Positions 34,547 to 43,440 of a stretch of DNA of 64,000 nucleotides are shown here, in pieces (position 1 is the first letter of the stretch; each line of letters starts with the position of its first letter). The notes under the pieces were generated by a model. It saw only the letters and a list, made by a program, of their open reading frames with translations. It did no database searches and was not told the origin of the DNA. The DNA is from Streptomyces sp. RPT161 (GTDB taxonomy: Bacteria > Actinomycetota > Actinomycetes > Streptomycetales > Streptomycetaceae): assembly GCF_027533845.1 (NCBI RefSeq), contig NZ_JAPZVN010000002.1:699353-763352 (forward strand), in the 5' to 3' direction. The translations under genes and the position numbers were made by a program.

Positions 34547-35590
34547 ATGCGCGCCACCGTCATCCATGCCCCGAACGACATCCGCGTGGAGGAGGTGCCC
34601 GACCCCGTCATCAAGGAGCCGGGCGACGCCGTGGTCCGGGTGCTGCGCGCCTGCGTCTGCGGCAGCGACCTGTGGGCGTACCGGGGGGAGTCCGCGCGGG
34701 AGCCCGGGCAGCGAATAGGCCACGAGTTCCTGGGAGTTGTGGAGGAGACCGGCTCGCAGGTCTCCGGGCTGCGGGCAGGCGACCTGGTCGTCGCCCCCTT
34801 CGTCTGGTCCGACGGTGCCTGTGACTTCTGCGCCGAGGGCCTGACCACCTCCTGCCCGGCCGGCGGCTTCTGGGGCACCCCGGGGTCCGACGGGGGCCAG
34901 GGCGAGTACGTGCGGGTGCCGTTCGCGGACGCCACCCTCGTCGCCCTGCCCTCGGACGCGGCGGGCGACGACCGGCTGCTGGCCGCGCTGCTCACCCTCT
35001 CCGACGTGCTCGGTACCGGTCACCACGCGGCGGTCGGCGCGGGCGTGCGGCCCGGCGCCACGGTGGCGGTGGTCGGTGACGGTGCCGTCGGACTGTGCGG
35101 TGTGGTGGCGGCGAAGCGGCTCGGCGCGGAGCGGATCATCGCGCTCGGCCGGCACACCGACCGTACCGACCTGGCCAGGACGTTCGGCGCCACCGATGTG
35201 GTCGCCGAGCGCGGCGAGGCGGCCGTCGAGGCGGTGCGCGAGCTGACCCGTGGGCAGGGCGTCCACTCGGTGATCGAGGCGGTCGGCACCGAGCAGTCGA
35301 TGCGCACCGCCGTCGGCATCGCGCGGGACGGCGGCGCGATCGGCTACGTCGGTGTGCCGCACGGCAGCGGCACCGGGCTCGACCTGGGCGTGATGTTCGG
35401 CCGCAACATCGCCCTGCGCGGCGGCGTCGCCCCGGTGCGCAGCTACATCCCGGAACTGCTGCCCGACGTGCTGAGCGGCGCGATCGACCCGTCCCCGGTC
35501 TTCGACCTGACCGTCGACCTGGACGGTGTCCCGTCCGGCTACCGCGCGATGGACGAGCGCACCGCGCTCAAGGTCCTGGTCCGGCCCTGA
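34547..35590 (+). CDS. Zinc-dependent alcohol dehydrogenase family protein
   Basis: A 347-residue medium-chain dehydrogenase/reductase. The catalytic zinc ligands are visible in VCGSDLWAYRG and RIGHEFLG. A partial structural-zinc lobe follows (CDFCAEGLTTSC). The Rossmann motif is VAVVGDGAVGLCGVVAA. It resembles the threonine dehydrogenase/glutathione-independent formaldehyde dehydrogenase group; substrate unknown. ATG at 34547 has GAGG 6 bases upstream. The 160-base gap before it shows no gene. It converges with a doubtful small ORF. Confidence 0.9.
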   Translation: MRATVIHAPNDIRVEEVPDPVIKEPGDAVVRVLRACVCGSDLWAYRGESAREPGQRIGHEFLGVVEETGSQVSGLRAGDLVVAPFVWSDGACDFCAEGLTTSCPAGGFWGTPGSDGGQGEYVRVPFADATLVALPSDAAGDDRLLAALLTLSDVLGTGHHAAVGAGVRPGATVAVVGDGAVGLCGVVAAKRLGAERIIALGRHTDRTDLARTFGATDVVAERGEAAVEAVRELTRGQGVHSVIEAVGTEQSMRTAVGIARDGGAIGYVGVPHGSGTGLDLGVMFGRNIALRGGVAPVRSYIPELLPDVLSGAIDPSPVFDLTVDLDGVPSGYRAMDERTALKVLVRP

Positions 35591-35592
35591 CC

Positions 35593-35778
35593 CTACCGCG
35601 TACCGCGCAGCGTCTCGATGCTCAGCAGCGGTATGGCCACTCGCGGCCCGTACCACCGGCCGGGTACCGGCGGTACGGGTCTGCGGGGCGCGGCCGGGGG
35701 CACGGGAGCGGCCAGCCGCACGGTTCCGTACGGTCGTTTGTCCGGCCCTGGCGGTGGGGTGCTCGGCGACGCGCTCAC
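35593..35778 (-). CDS. Doubtful small proline-rich ORF
   Basis: A 61-residue Pro/Arg-rich reading frame from GTG 35778 (SASPSTPPPGPDKRPYGT, ending RVAIPLLSIETLRGTR). Its stop lies 3 bases from the dehydrogenase stop (convergent). No SD is visible. The C-terminal end looks protein-like, but the composition could be chance. The 386-base gap 35591-35976 otherwise holds the moaA promoter and several GTACC/GGTAC inverted repeats. Confidence 0.28.
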   Translation of the reverse strand: MSASPSTPPPGPDKRPYGTVRLAAPVPPAAPRRPVPPVPGRWYGPRVAIPLLSIETLRGTR

Positions 35779-35887
35779 GCCCTGTAGAACGAACCGGAGC
35801 GGTACGGGTACCGGCCTGTCACCCGCGCTGTCGCGGCGCTCCTGAGCTGGGCGGCGTGCCTCGGCACAGCGCGGATTCAACAAACTG

Positions 35888-35915
35888 TTGCAATCTGTCG
35901 GGCGTCGCGTACCCT
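35888..35915 (+). promoter_or_regulatory. Predicted moaA promoter
   Basis: TTGCAA (35888-35893) and TACCCT (35910-35915) are separated by 16 bases, a reasonable HrdB-type promoter about 60 bp before moaA. A CAACA-AAC-TGTTG inverted repeat (35878-35890) overlaps the -35 box and could be an operator. Confidence 0.5.
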
Positions 35916-35976
35916 GACCGACGATCTAGGCTTGAAGCCACGGGCGCACCGCGTGCCCATGAGGGGAGGCGCCACC

Positions 35977-36966
35977 GTGCTGCTCGACACCTACGGCCGG
36001 ATCGCCACCGACCTGCGGGTCTCGCTCACCGACCGGTGCAATCTGCGCTGCACGTACTGCATGCCGGAAGAGGGCCTGCAGTGGCTGGCCAAGCCCGAAC
36101 TGCTCACCGACGACGAGATCGTTCGGCTGGTCCGGCTCGCGGTCACCGAACTCGGCGTCACCGAGGTCCGTTTCACCGGCGGCGAACCGCTGCTCAGGCC
36201 CGGGATCGTCGGCATCGTGGAGCGCTGCGCCGCACTCGAACCGCGCCCCAGACTGTCCCTCACCACCAACGGCATCGGCCTGGCCAGAACCGCCCGGGCG
36301 CTGCGCGACGCCGGTCTCGACCGGGTCAACGTCTCACTGGACACCCTGCGGCCCGAGGTCTTCCAGCGGCTCACCCGGCGCAAGCGGCACGAGGACGTCA
36401 TCGCGGGCCTGAGCGCCGCACACGACGTCGGCCTCACCCCCGTGAAGATCAACACCGTGCTGATGCGCGGCCTCAACGACGACGAGGCGCCCGCCCTGCT
36501 CGACTGGGCCGTTGGGCACGACTACGAGCTGCGCTTCATAGAACAGATGCCGCTCGACCCCCAACACGGCTGGCAGCGCGCCGACATGGTGACCGCCGAG
36601 GAGATCCTGCGGCAGCTGACCGCGCACTTCACGCTGACCCCGGAGGAGTCCTCGGTGCGCGGCTCGGCACCCGCCGAACGCTGGCTGGTCAACGGCGGCC
36701 CCGCCAGGGTCGGTGTGATCGCCTCGGTCACCCGGCCGTTCTGCCGCGCCTGCGACCGCACCCGGCTCACCGCCGACGGACAGGTCCGCAACTGCCTGTT
36801 CGCCCGCGAGGAGACCGATCTGCGCACCGCACTGCGCTCCGGCGAGCCCGACAAGCGCATCGCCGAACTGTGGCGCGCCGCGATGTGGGGCAAGAAGGCG
36901 GGCTCCGGCCTGGACGACCCGTCCTTCCTCCAGCCGCAGCGCCCGATGTCCGCGATCGGCGGCTAG
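35977..36966 (+). CDS. moaA: GTP 3',8-cyclase MoaA
   Basis: A 329-residue radical SAM enzyme that begins molybdenum-cofactor synthesis by converting GTP to 3',8-cyclo-7,8-dihydro-GTP. The N-terminal cluster motif is CNLRCTYC (CxxxCxxC) after SLTDR. The C-terminal cluster cysteines are in FCRACDRTRLTADGQVRNC. The SAM-binding region is TGGEPLLRPGI. Length is normal, but the C-terminal double glycine is displaced: the protein ends SAIGG, the expected GG tail. GTG at 35977 has GGGGAGG 7 bases upstream. Confidence 0.95.
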   Translation: MLLDTYGRIATDLRVSLTDRCNLRCTYCMPEEGLQWLAKPELLTDDEIVRLVRLAVTELGVTEVRFTGGEPLLRPGIVGIVERCAALEPRPRLSLTTNGIGLARTARALRDAGLDRVNVSLDTLRPEVFQRLTRRKRHEDVIAGLSAAHDVGLTPVKINTVLMRGLNDDEAPALLDWAVGHDYELRFIEQMPLDPQHGWQRADMVTAEEILRQLTAHFTLTPEESSVRGSAPAERWLVNGGPARVGVIASVTRPFCRACDRTRLTADGQVRNCLFAREETDLRTALRSGEPDKRIAELWRAAMWGKKAGSGLDDPSFLQPQRPMSAIGG

Positions 36967-36978
36967 TCCGCCCCGTGG

Positions 36979-37206
36979 TCAGGACCCCTGGGAGAAGTCC
37001 CACTCCTGGAGCTTCACCACGTCCTTGAGGAAGCCGCGCATCCCCAGGAACGACGAAAGGTGCTCGCGGTGCTCCTCACACGCCAGCCAGGTCTTGCGCC
37101 GCTCGGGAGTGTGGACCTTCGGGTTGTTCCAGGCGATGACCCACACCGCCGCCGCCCGGCAGCCCTTGGCCGAACAGATCGGCGTCTCGGCCGCGACGTG
37201 CTCCAT
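36979..37206 (-). CDS. Small conserved actinobacterial protein
   Basis: A 75-residue protein with a conserved core: CSAKGCRAAAVWVIAWNNPK, then HTPERRKTWLACEEHREHL and FLGMRGFLKDVV. Three cysteines and two or three histidines suggest a single zinc site. Databases sometimes label homologues 'acetone carboxylase', but nothing here supports an enzyme. ATG at 37206 has GGAAG 3 bases upstream. It converges with moaA, 12 bases between stops. Confidence 0.8.
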   Translation of the reverse strand: MEHVAAETPICSAKGCRAAAVWVIAWNNPKVHTPERRKTWLACEEHREHLSSFLGMRGFLKDVVKLQEWDFSQGS

Positions 37207-37273
37207 GGTCTTCCGAACTCTCAACGCTTCGTGAACTCACCGCGAACACCTGGATGTTCACCGGAAAAGAGAC

Positions 37274-37309
37274 GACGCCGGGCAGCCACGGGGGGAGCCG
37301 CCCGGCGTC
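37274..37309 (-). terminator. Terminator of the DUF3099 gene
   Basis: Arms GACGCCGGGC (37274-37283) and GCCCGGCGTC (37300-37309) pair perfectly; on the minus strand the hairpin is followed by GTCTCTTTTCC. It ends the transcript that comes from 37818. Confidence 0.65.
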
Positions 37310-37431
37310 GGTCCGTCGCTCCGACGGGGGATGCGGAGCGCCTACGAAGTATGTCACGCACCCACCCCGCCACGGCACCGGAACGACGTGATTGATCTGA
37401 GCTTTTCTTGAGCTTCCGGCATGCGCGCAGG

Positions 37432-37818
37432 TCAGCTCGTCCGCTCGCGCCGGAACTCCTCACCGGGTTCCGCCCCGGCCGCTGGCTCGGACTTCTCAGG
37501 GTCCTTCGGGGACGGGTCCGCGCCCCGCTCCAGCATCGGACGCGGCGGAGGCGGCACGAACGCGGACGGCAGCGACGGCGCGTTCTCCCGTCCCGCATTG
37601 GCGATAACCACCGCGATATACGGCAGCACACCGCCCAGGACCAGCGCGATCGCCGCCAGCACCGTCTGCACGTGCCACAGGGAGATCGCCAGCAGGAAGC
37701 AGAGCGTGCGCACCGTCATCGAGATCACGTAGCGGCGCTGCCGCCCCTTCACGTCCTCGGTCAGCCCGGCGCGAGCCCCCGTGATCCGGAAGACCCCGCC
37801 ACTGCTGTGGTTCCGCAT
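37432..37818 (-). CDS. DUF3099 membrane protein
   Basis: A 128-residue protein of the DUF3099 family. The N-terminus has VFRITGARAGLTEDVKGRQ, followed by RRYVISMTVRT. Two hydrophobic helices follow (LCFLLAISLWHVQTVLAAIA and LVLGGVLPYIAVVIAN). A Pro-rich acidic cytoplasmic tail ends the protein (PPPPRPMLERG, PKDPEKSE). ATG at 37818; upstream in-frame codons are unlikely to be used. Function unknown. Confidence 0.85.
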   Translation of the reverse strand: MRNHSSGGVFRITGARAGLTEDVKGRQRRYVISMTVRTLCFLLAISLWHVQTVLAAIALVLGGVLPYIAVVIANAGRENAPSLPSAFVPPPPRPMLERGADPSPKDPEKSEPAAGAEPGEEFRRERTS

Positions 37819-38001
37819 CACGTTCCACCACCTGTTGGATATGCCGGAATCTCCCCTGTCCGGACACTTCACACGTTACGCCGCGGCTGCGCTCGCTACG
37901 AGACCGGGGCTGACCCGTTCGTGGCGTCCGATCTGCGCCGAACGGACGACTCGGGCCCCGGCAGGGCGACCAGCCGACCCGGGCCGCCCGTCCAACCGGC
38001 G

Positions 38002-39396
38002 TCACACCCCCGGGCTGACCGAGCTCATGTTGAAGTCAGGGACCCGCAGCGCCGGGGCCGCCGCGCGGGAGAAGTAGTCGCCCCACTCCCGCGGCAGGGT
38101 GCGCTCGGTGCGCCCGGCCTCCGTCGCCCGGCCCAGCACGTCCACCGGCGACTCGTTGAAGCGGAAGTTGTTCACCGCCGCGGTGACCTCGCCGTTCTCC
38201 ACCAGATAGACGCCGTCCCTGGTGAGCCCGGTCAGCAGCAGCGTCGCCGGATCCACCTCGCGGATGTACCACAGGCAGGTCAGCAGCAGCCCCCGCTCCG
38301 TCCCGGCCACCAGCTCGTCCAGCGACTTGCCGCCACCGGCGTCCAGCACCAGGTTGTCCACCACGGGAGCCACCGGCAGCCCGGTCAGCCGCGCCGCGTG
38401 CCGGGTGGCGATCAGCCGTTCCAGCACCCCGTCGCGCACCCACTCGGTGCGCTCCAGCGGCAGCCCGTTGTCGAACACCGACGACTCGTCACCCGAGGAG
38501 TGCGCCAGGACGAACGGCGCGGATTCAAGGCCGGGCTCCCGCGGATCGCTGTACAGGCTGACCGGCAGCTCGGTGAGCTTTTCGCCGACCCGCGTACCAC
38601 CGCCCGGCCTGCTGAAGACCGTACGGCCCTCCGCGGCGTCCCGGGCGCCCGAGGACCACAGCTGGTAGACGAACAGGTCGGCCACCGCGCTCGGCGGCAG
38701 CAGCGTCTCGTACCGTCCGGCCGGCAGCTCCACCCGGCGGGCCGCCCACTCCAGCCGCCGCGCCAGCCCGGCGTCCAGCGCCAGCGGATCGACGTCCGTG
38801 AAGTCACGGGTGGCCGCCCCGGCCCAGGCCGAGCGGGTGCCGTCCGGGGACTTGGCGTTCAGCTCCAGCGTGCCGGTCGGCTGGTCATGGCGCAGCCGCA
38901 GCCCGGTCGAGGTGCCCAGATAGCTGGAGACCATCGAGTGGTGCGCGAAGCCGTACAGTTCACGGCCGCCTGCGCGGGCCGTGGCGAACGACTCGCCCAG
39001 CGCGGGGGCGAACGCCGCGAACACCTCGGAGGACGTCTCGGCCGGTGCGCCGGTGAAGTCGGCGTCCACCGCGCCGCCGCCGACCAGCGGCTGGGCGTCC
39101 TCCGCCGGGCCGGCCTCGCGGGCCGCCGCCTCCGCCGCGCGCACCAGCGGCTCCAACTCCCCGGCGGTGACCGCGGATCGAGACACCACCGCGGAGGCCG
39201 TGCCCTGCGCGCCGTCCACGGTGGCGATCACCGTCAGGGTGCGTCCGCGGGTCACGCCGTTGGTGGTGAGCGCGTTACGGGCCCAGCGCAGGTTGGTACT
39301 TGACTCCTCGTCAGCGATGACCACACAGCCGTCGGCCCTGGACAGCTCCAGGGCCCGCTCGACGATCTCGTGCGGAGCGGTCTGCCGGACGCTCAT
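38002..39396 (-). CDS. TldE/PmbA-type metallopeptidase subunit
   Basis: A 464-residue protein of the TldD/PmbA family, the TldE-like partner without the zinc motif. Family segments include NALTTNGVTRGRTLTV, AGRYETLLPPSAVADL, FVLAHSSGDESSVFDNG and the C-terminal LLLTGLTRDGVYLVENG. In E. coli, TldD/TldE form a heterodimeric protease that processes microcin B17 and degrades unfolded peptides. ATG at 39396 overlaps the tldD stop by 4 bases, so the subunits are co-translated. Confidence 0.9.
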   Translation of the reverse strand: MSVRQTAPHEIVERALELSRADGCVVIADEESSTNLRWARNALTTNGVTRGRTLTVIATVDGAQGTASAVVSRSAVTAGELEPLVRAAEAAAREAGPAEDAQPLVGGGAVDADFTGAPAETSSEVFAAFAPALGESFATARAGGRELYGFAHHSMVSSYLGTSTGLRLRHDQPTGTLELNAKSPDGTRSAWAGAATRDFTDVDPLALDAGLARRLEWAARRVELPAGRYETLLPPSAVADLFVYQLWSSGARDAAEGRTVFSRPGGGTRVGEKLTELPVSLYSDPREPGLESAPFVLAHSSGDESSVFDNGLPLERTEWVRDGVLERLIATRHAARLTGLPVAPVVDNLVLDAGGGKSLDELVAGTERGLLLTCLWYIREVDPATLLLTGLTRDGVYLVENGEVTAAVNNFRFNESPVDVLGRATEAGRTERTLPREWGDYFSRAAAPALRVPDFNMSSVSPGV

Positions 39397-40922
39397 CGCC
39401 CTGCCTCCTGCGCGGTGTTGAGGATGGTGATGCCGCGGAACAGCGCCGAGGGGCAGCCGTGGCTGACCGCGGCCACCTGGCCGGGCTGCGCCTTGCCGCA
39501 GTTGACCGCGCCGCCGAGGACGTACGTCTGCGGGCCGCCGACCGCCTCCATCGCGCCCCAGAAGTCCGTGGTGGTCGCCTGATAGGCGAAGTCCCGTACC
39601 TGGCCCGCCAGTTGGCCGTGCTCGATGCGGAACGCCCGCTGCGCGGTGAACTGGAAGTTGTAGCGCTGCTGGTCGATGGACCACGACCGGTCACCCACCA
39701 GGTACAGCCCGCGCTCCACCCGGCCGATCAGCTCCCGCGTCGAGGGACCGCCCTCCGCCGGGCGCAGCGAGACGTTCGCCATCCGCTGCACCGGTACATG
39801 GGAGGGCGAATCGGCGTGCGCGCAGCCGTTGGAGCGCTCGAAGCCGCACTGCCTGGCGATCCGCCGGTCCAGCTGGTAGCCGACCAGTGTGCCGTCCCTG
39901 ACCAGGTCCCAGGACTGCGCGGCCACGCCCTCGTCGTCGTAACCGATGGTGGCCAGGCCGTGTTCCGCCGTGCGGTCCCCGGTCACGTTCATGACCTCGG
40001 AGCCGTACTTCAGCTTGCCCAACTGGTCGAAGGTGGCGAACGAGGTGCCCGCGTACGCCGCCTCGTAGCCCAGCGCGCGGTCCAGTTCGGTGGCGTGCCC
40101 GATCGACTCGTGGATCGTCAGCCACAGGTTGGACGGATCGATCACCAGGTCGTACGCCCCGGCCTCGACGCTCGGCGCGCGCATCTTCTCGGCCAGCAGG
40201 GCGGGGATCTCGGCGAGTTCGGCGTCCCAGTCCCAGCCGGTGCCGGTCAGGTACTCCCAGCCGCGGCCCGCCGGCGGCGCCAGGGAGCGCATCGAGTCGA
40301 ACTCACCGGAGCGCGGATCCACCGCCACCGCGGTCAACTCCGGGTGCAACCGCACCCGCTGCTGGGTGGTCGTGGTGCCCGCGGTGTCCGCGTAGAACTT
40401 GTTCTCCTGGACGGTCAGCAGCGAGGCGTCCGCGTGCGACACCCCCTCGGCGGCCAGCAGCCGGCCGCTCCACTCGGCCAGCAGCTCCACCTTCTCCTTG
40501 TCCGGTACGTGGAACGGGTTGACCTGGTACGCGGACACCCATGTGCGGTCCGCGTGCACCGGCTCGGCGGCCAGCTCCACCCTGTCGTGCGGGCCGGCAC
40601 CGGCGGCTGCGGTGACCTTCGCCGACAGCTTCGCCATCGCCACCGCCTGGCCCGCCACCCGGGCCGCCGCGTCCATCGTCAACTCCACGCCCGACGCGAA
40701 ACCCCACGCACCGCCGTGCACCACCCGTACCGCGTACCCCGTGTCCGTGGTGTCCGAGGAGCCGGCGAGCCTGGCGTCCCGCAGCCGCCACGAGGCGTTG
40801 CGCACCCGCTCGAACCGGAAGTCGGCATGCTCCGCGCCCAACGCCCGGGCACGCGCCAGCGCGGCGTCGGCCAACGCCCGTAGCGGCAGCGCCTGGAACG
40901 ACCCGTCGATCTCCTGGGTCAC
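39393..40922 (-). CDS. tldD: TldD-type metallopeptidase subunit
   Basis: A 509-residue catalytic partner of the TldE-like protein. The zinc motif HExxxH is present in LTIHESIGHATELDRAL near residue 262. Other family segments are YEAAYAGTSFATFDQLG, HADSPSHVPVQRM and VLGGAVNCGKAQPGQV near the C-terminus. GTG at 40922 has GGGGGAG upstream. It is divergent from fabG across 198 bases. Substrate unknown; TldD/E proteins often mature ribosomally made peptides, but no RiPP precursor is recognisable beside it. Confidence 0.92.
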   Translation of the reverse strand: MTQEIDGSFQALPLRALADAALARARALGAEHADFRFERVRNASWRLRDARLAGSSDTTDTGYAVRVVHGGAWGFASGVELTMDAAARVAGQAVAMAKLSAKVTAAAGAGPHDRVELAAEPVHADRTWVSAYQVNPFHVPDKEKVELLAEWSGRLLAAEGVSHADASLLTVQENKFYADTAGTTTTQQRVRLHPELTAVAVDPRSGEFDSMRSLAPPAGRGWEYLTGTGWDWDAELAEIPALLAEKMRAPSVEAGAYDLVIDPSNLWLTIHESIGHATELDRALGYEAAYAGTSFATFDQLGKLKYGSEVMNVTGDRTAEHGLATIGYDDEGVAAQSWDLVRDGTLVGYQLDRRIARQCGFERSNGCAHADSPSHVPVQRMANVSLRPAEGGPSTRELIGRVERGLYLVGDRSWSIDQQRYNFQFTAQRAFRIEHGQLAGQVRDFAYQATTTDFWGAMEAVGGPQTYVLGGAVNCGKAQPGQVAAVSHGCPSALFRGITILNTAQEAGR

Positions 40923-41120
40923 GACGGCTCCCCCTTCCCGTGAGGCCTTCCCGTATCGTCCTCGCAGTGAATCATGCCCCTCTGACAGTCCGCTGGCGGC
41001 GGGATTCTGTAGGGACCCGACAGTGACTGCCGTCAGCCCCTGTGGGAGGCCGATTCTCCGTGTCCGGCCCGCGACCGATAGTTTCGTAGCGCACAGACGA
41101 CTAAACGAAAGGGTGGGCCG

Positions 41121-41840
41121 TTGAGCCGCTCGGTTCTCGTCACCGGAGGCAATCGGGGCATCGGCCTCGCCATCGCCCGTGCCTTCGCGGAGGCAGGAGA
41201 AAAGGTCGCCATCACCTACCGGACCGGCGAGCCACCGGCCGTCCTCAGCGAGCTGGGCGTCCTCGCGGTGCGGTGCGACATCACCGACCCCGAGCAGGTC
41301 GAGCAGGCCTACAAGGAGGTCGAGGACAAGCACGGCGCGGTCGAGGTGCTGGTGGCCAACGCCGGGGTGACCCGTGACCAGTTGCTGCTGCGGATGTCCG
41401 AGGAGGAGTTCACCTCCGTCGTCGACACGAACCTCACCGGCACCTTCCGGGTCGTCAAGCGCGCCGCGCGAGGGATGCTGCGCGCCCGCAAGGGCCGCAT
41501 CGTGCTGATCTCCTCGGTGGTCGGCCTGCTCGGTTCCGCGGGCCAGGCCAACTACGCCGCCTCCAAGGCCGCGCTGGTCGGCTTCGGCCGCTCGCTCGCC
41601 CGTGAGCTGGGCTCCCGCAACATCACCGTCAATGTGGTCGCCCCCGGCTTCGTCGACACCGACATGACCCGCGCGCTCTCCGACGAGCAGCGGGCGGCCA
41701 TCCTCGGTGGGGTCCCGCTGGGCCGGTACGCACAGCCGGAGGAGATCGCCTCCACGGTGCGCTTCCTGTCCTCCGAGGACGCCGCTTACATCACCGGAGC
41801 CGTCGTTCCTGTCGACGGCGGATTGGGCATGGGTCACTGA
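41121..41840 (+). CDS. fabG: 3-oxoacyl-ACP reductase FabG
   Basis: A 239-residue SDR that reduces 3-ketoacyl-ACP in fatty-acid synthesis. Motifs are VLVTGGNRGIGLAIARAF (cofactor), NAGVTRD, catalytic Ser in VLISSVVGLLGSAGQ, and Tyr/Lys in NYAASKAALVGF. The C-terminus (ITGAVVPVDGGLGMGH) is typical. The start is TTG at 41121 with AAAGGGTGG upstream, as in the S. coelicolor homologue I recall (SCO1815). fabI begins 6 bases after its stop, so the pair forms an operon like mycobacterial mabA-inhA. Confidence 0.95.
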   Translation: MSRSVLVTGGNRGIGLAIARAFAEAGEKVAITYRTGEPPAVLSELGVLAVRCDITDPEQVEQAYKEVEDKHGAVEVLVANAGVTRDQLLLRMSEEEFTSVVDTNLTGTFRVVKRAARGMLRARKGRIVLISSVVGLLGSAGQANYAASKAALVGFGRSLARELGSRNITVNVVAPGFVDTDMTRALSDEQRAAILGGVPLGRYAQPEEIASTVRFLSSEDAAYITGAVVPVDGGLGMGH

Positions 41841-41845
41841 TCGCT

Positions 41846-42607
41846 ATGAGTGGAATCCTCGCTGGCAAGCGCGTCCTGGTCACGGGTGTCCTGACCGAGT
41901 CCTCGATCGCCTTCCAGGCGGCGAAGGTGGCACAGGAGGAGGGCGCCGAGGTCATCCTCACCGGCTTCGGCCGACTCTCCCTGGTGGAGCGGATCGCCAA
42001 GCGGCTGCCCAAGCCCGCGCCGGTGATCGAGCTGGACGTGACCAACCAGGAGCACCTCGACGGCCTCGCCGACAAGGTGCGCGAGCACGTCGACGGCCTG
42101 GACGGCATCGTGCACTCCATCGCCTTCGGCCCGCAGGGCGCCTTCAACTTCCTTGAGGCGACCTGGGAGGACGTCTCCACCGCCGTGCACGTCTCGGCGT
42201 ACTCCCTGAAGTCGCTGACCATGGCCTGCCTGCCGCTGATGCCGCGCGGCGGCTCGGTCGTCGGCCTGACCTTCGACGCGCAGATCGCCTGGCCGAAGTA
42301 CGACTGGATGGGCGTGGCCAAGGCGGCGCTGGAGTCCACCAACCGCTACCTGGCCCGCGACCTGGGCGCCAAGAACGTGCGCTGCAACCTGATCTCGGCG
42401 GGTCCGATCAAGTCGATGGCCGCCAAGTCCATCCCGGGCTTCGAGGAGCTGGCGGACGTGTGGAACCACCGCGCCCCGATCGGCTGGGACCTGGCCGACC
42501 CGGAGCCCGCGGGCCGCGGCGTCGTCGGTCTGCTGTCGGACTTCTTCCCCCGGACCACCGGCGAGATCGTGCACGTCGACGGCGGTGTGCACATGATGGG
42601 CGCCTGA
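41846..42607 (+). CDS. fabI: Enoyl-ACP reductase FabI/InhA
   Basis: A 253-residue NADH-dependent enoyl-ACP reductase that completes each cycle of fatty-acid elongation. It has the non-canonical glycine motif GVLTESSIAFQAAK, VHSIAFGPQ, and the catalytic region KYDWMGVAKAALEST (YxxxxxK). RCNLISAGPIKSMAAKSIPGF follows, quoted here only by name as the substrate loop near residue 195. The C-terminus is VHVDGGVHMMGA. ATG at 41846 lies 6 bases after fabG. It is a target of triclosan- or isoniazid-type inhibitors in related proteins. Confidence 0.95.
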   Translation: MSGILAGKRVLVTGVLTESSIAFQAAKVAQEEGAEVILTGFGRLSLVERIAKRLPKPAPVIELDVTNQEHLDGLADKVREHVDGLDGIVHSIAFGPQGAFNFLEATWEDVSTAVHVSAYSLKSLTMACLPLMPRGGSVVGLTFDAQIAWPKYDWMGVAKAALESTNRYLARDLGAKNVRCNLISAGPIKSMAAKSIPGFEELADVWNHRAPIGWDLADPEPAGRGVVGLLSDFFPRTTGEIVHVDGGVHMMGA

Positions 42608-42622
42608 CGGCGACGCTTCACC

Positions 42623-42660
42623 GGGGCCCCGGTTCCGCCCTCGGGCGGCACCGGGGCCCC
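42623..42660. terminator. Bidirectional terminator between fabI and the GntR gene
   Basis: GGGGCCCCGG (42623-42632) pairs with CCGGGGCCCC (42651-42660), with an inner CCGCCC/GGGCGG stem. It lies 16 bases after the fabI stop and 37 before the convergent GntR stop. Confidence 0.8.
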
Positions 42661-42696
42661 TGCCTTACGCGGCCCGGGAGCGGTGGGGGCCGCCGG

Positions 42697-43389
42697 TCAG
42701 GAGCCGGCGCCGTGGCCGTGTCCCTGCGGGCGGCAGCCCAGGGGGTAGGCGCCCGCCTGGGCCGCCGCCCGCTCGCCGTCCCCGGCGCGGATCGCCTCCA
42801 CGAGGGCGCCGTGCTCCGCGTAGTTCTCCGGCCGCAGCTCCTCACCGACGTCGGCCCTGATCAGGTCGCGCAACACCTCACCGAGGTCGGCGTACATCTC
42901 GGTGAGCACCTCGTTGTGCGCCGAGGCCACCACCGCCAGGTGCAGCGCGGTGTCCGCGTCCACGAACGCCTCGGCGTCGCCGGACTCCCACGCCCGCTCC
43001 CGGCGGTCCAGCGCCTTGTCCAACTGCGACAGGTCGCGCTCGGTACGGCGCGCGGCGGCGAGCCGGGCCGCCGCCGCCTCCAGCACACCGCGGACCTCGG
43101 CTAGCTGGTCCCGGTCGGTGTCGGCGAACCGGCGCTGCATCACCCCGGCCAGTTCACTGGTGGCCAGCACATACGTGCCCGAGCCCTGCCGGATGTCCAG
43201 CAGCCCGTTGTGCGCCAGCGCGCGCACCGCCTCGCGCACGGTGTTGCGGGCGACCCCGAGCTGCTCGACCAGCTCGGGCTCGGTGGGGATGCGGGAGCCG
43301 ACCGGCCACTCGCCGGAGGTGATCTGGGTCCGCAGCTGGCCGATCACCAGGTCGACCAGGGCGGAACGCCGGGGCGCGGTCAGCGGCAT
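42697..43389 (-). CDS. FadR/GntR family transcriptional regulator
   Basis: A 230-residue regulator. Residues ~5-75 are a winged helix of the GntR type (GSRIPTEPELVEQLGVARNTVREAVRAL, key part RNTVREAVRAL). Residues ~90-215 are an all-helical FCD ligand domain with metal-type ligands (DADTALHLAVVASAHN, ENYAEHGALVEAI). The tail HGHG is histidine-rich. ATG at 43389 has GAGGAG upstream. It is divergent from an MFS transporter across 80 bases with CTATGAT repeats, so the transporter is the likely target. Confidence 0.9.
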   Translation of the reverse strand: MPLTAPRRSALVDLVIGQLRTQITSGEWPVGSRIPTEPELVEQLGVARNTVREAVRALAHNGLLDIRQGSGTYVLATSELAGVMQRRFADTDRDQLAEVRGVLEAAAARLAAARRTERDLSQLDKALDRRERAWESGDAEAFVDADTALHLAVVASAHNEVLTEMYADLGEVLRDLIRADVGEELRPENYAEHGALVEAIRAGDGERAAAQAGAYPLGCRPQGHGHGAGS

Positions 43390-43440
43390 GACTCTCCTCG
43401 TGGGACTCGCGAACACGGAGTCTGGCAAACAACTGGACAG

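Noticed and set aside
42697..43389. FadR-type regulator as controller of fabG-fabI
   Set aside because: It is convergent with fabI and separated by a strong terminator; the divergent MFS gene is the better target.
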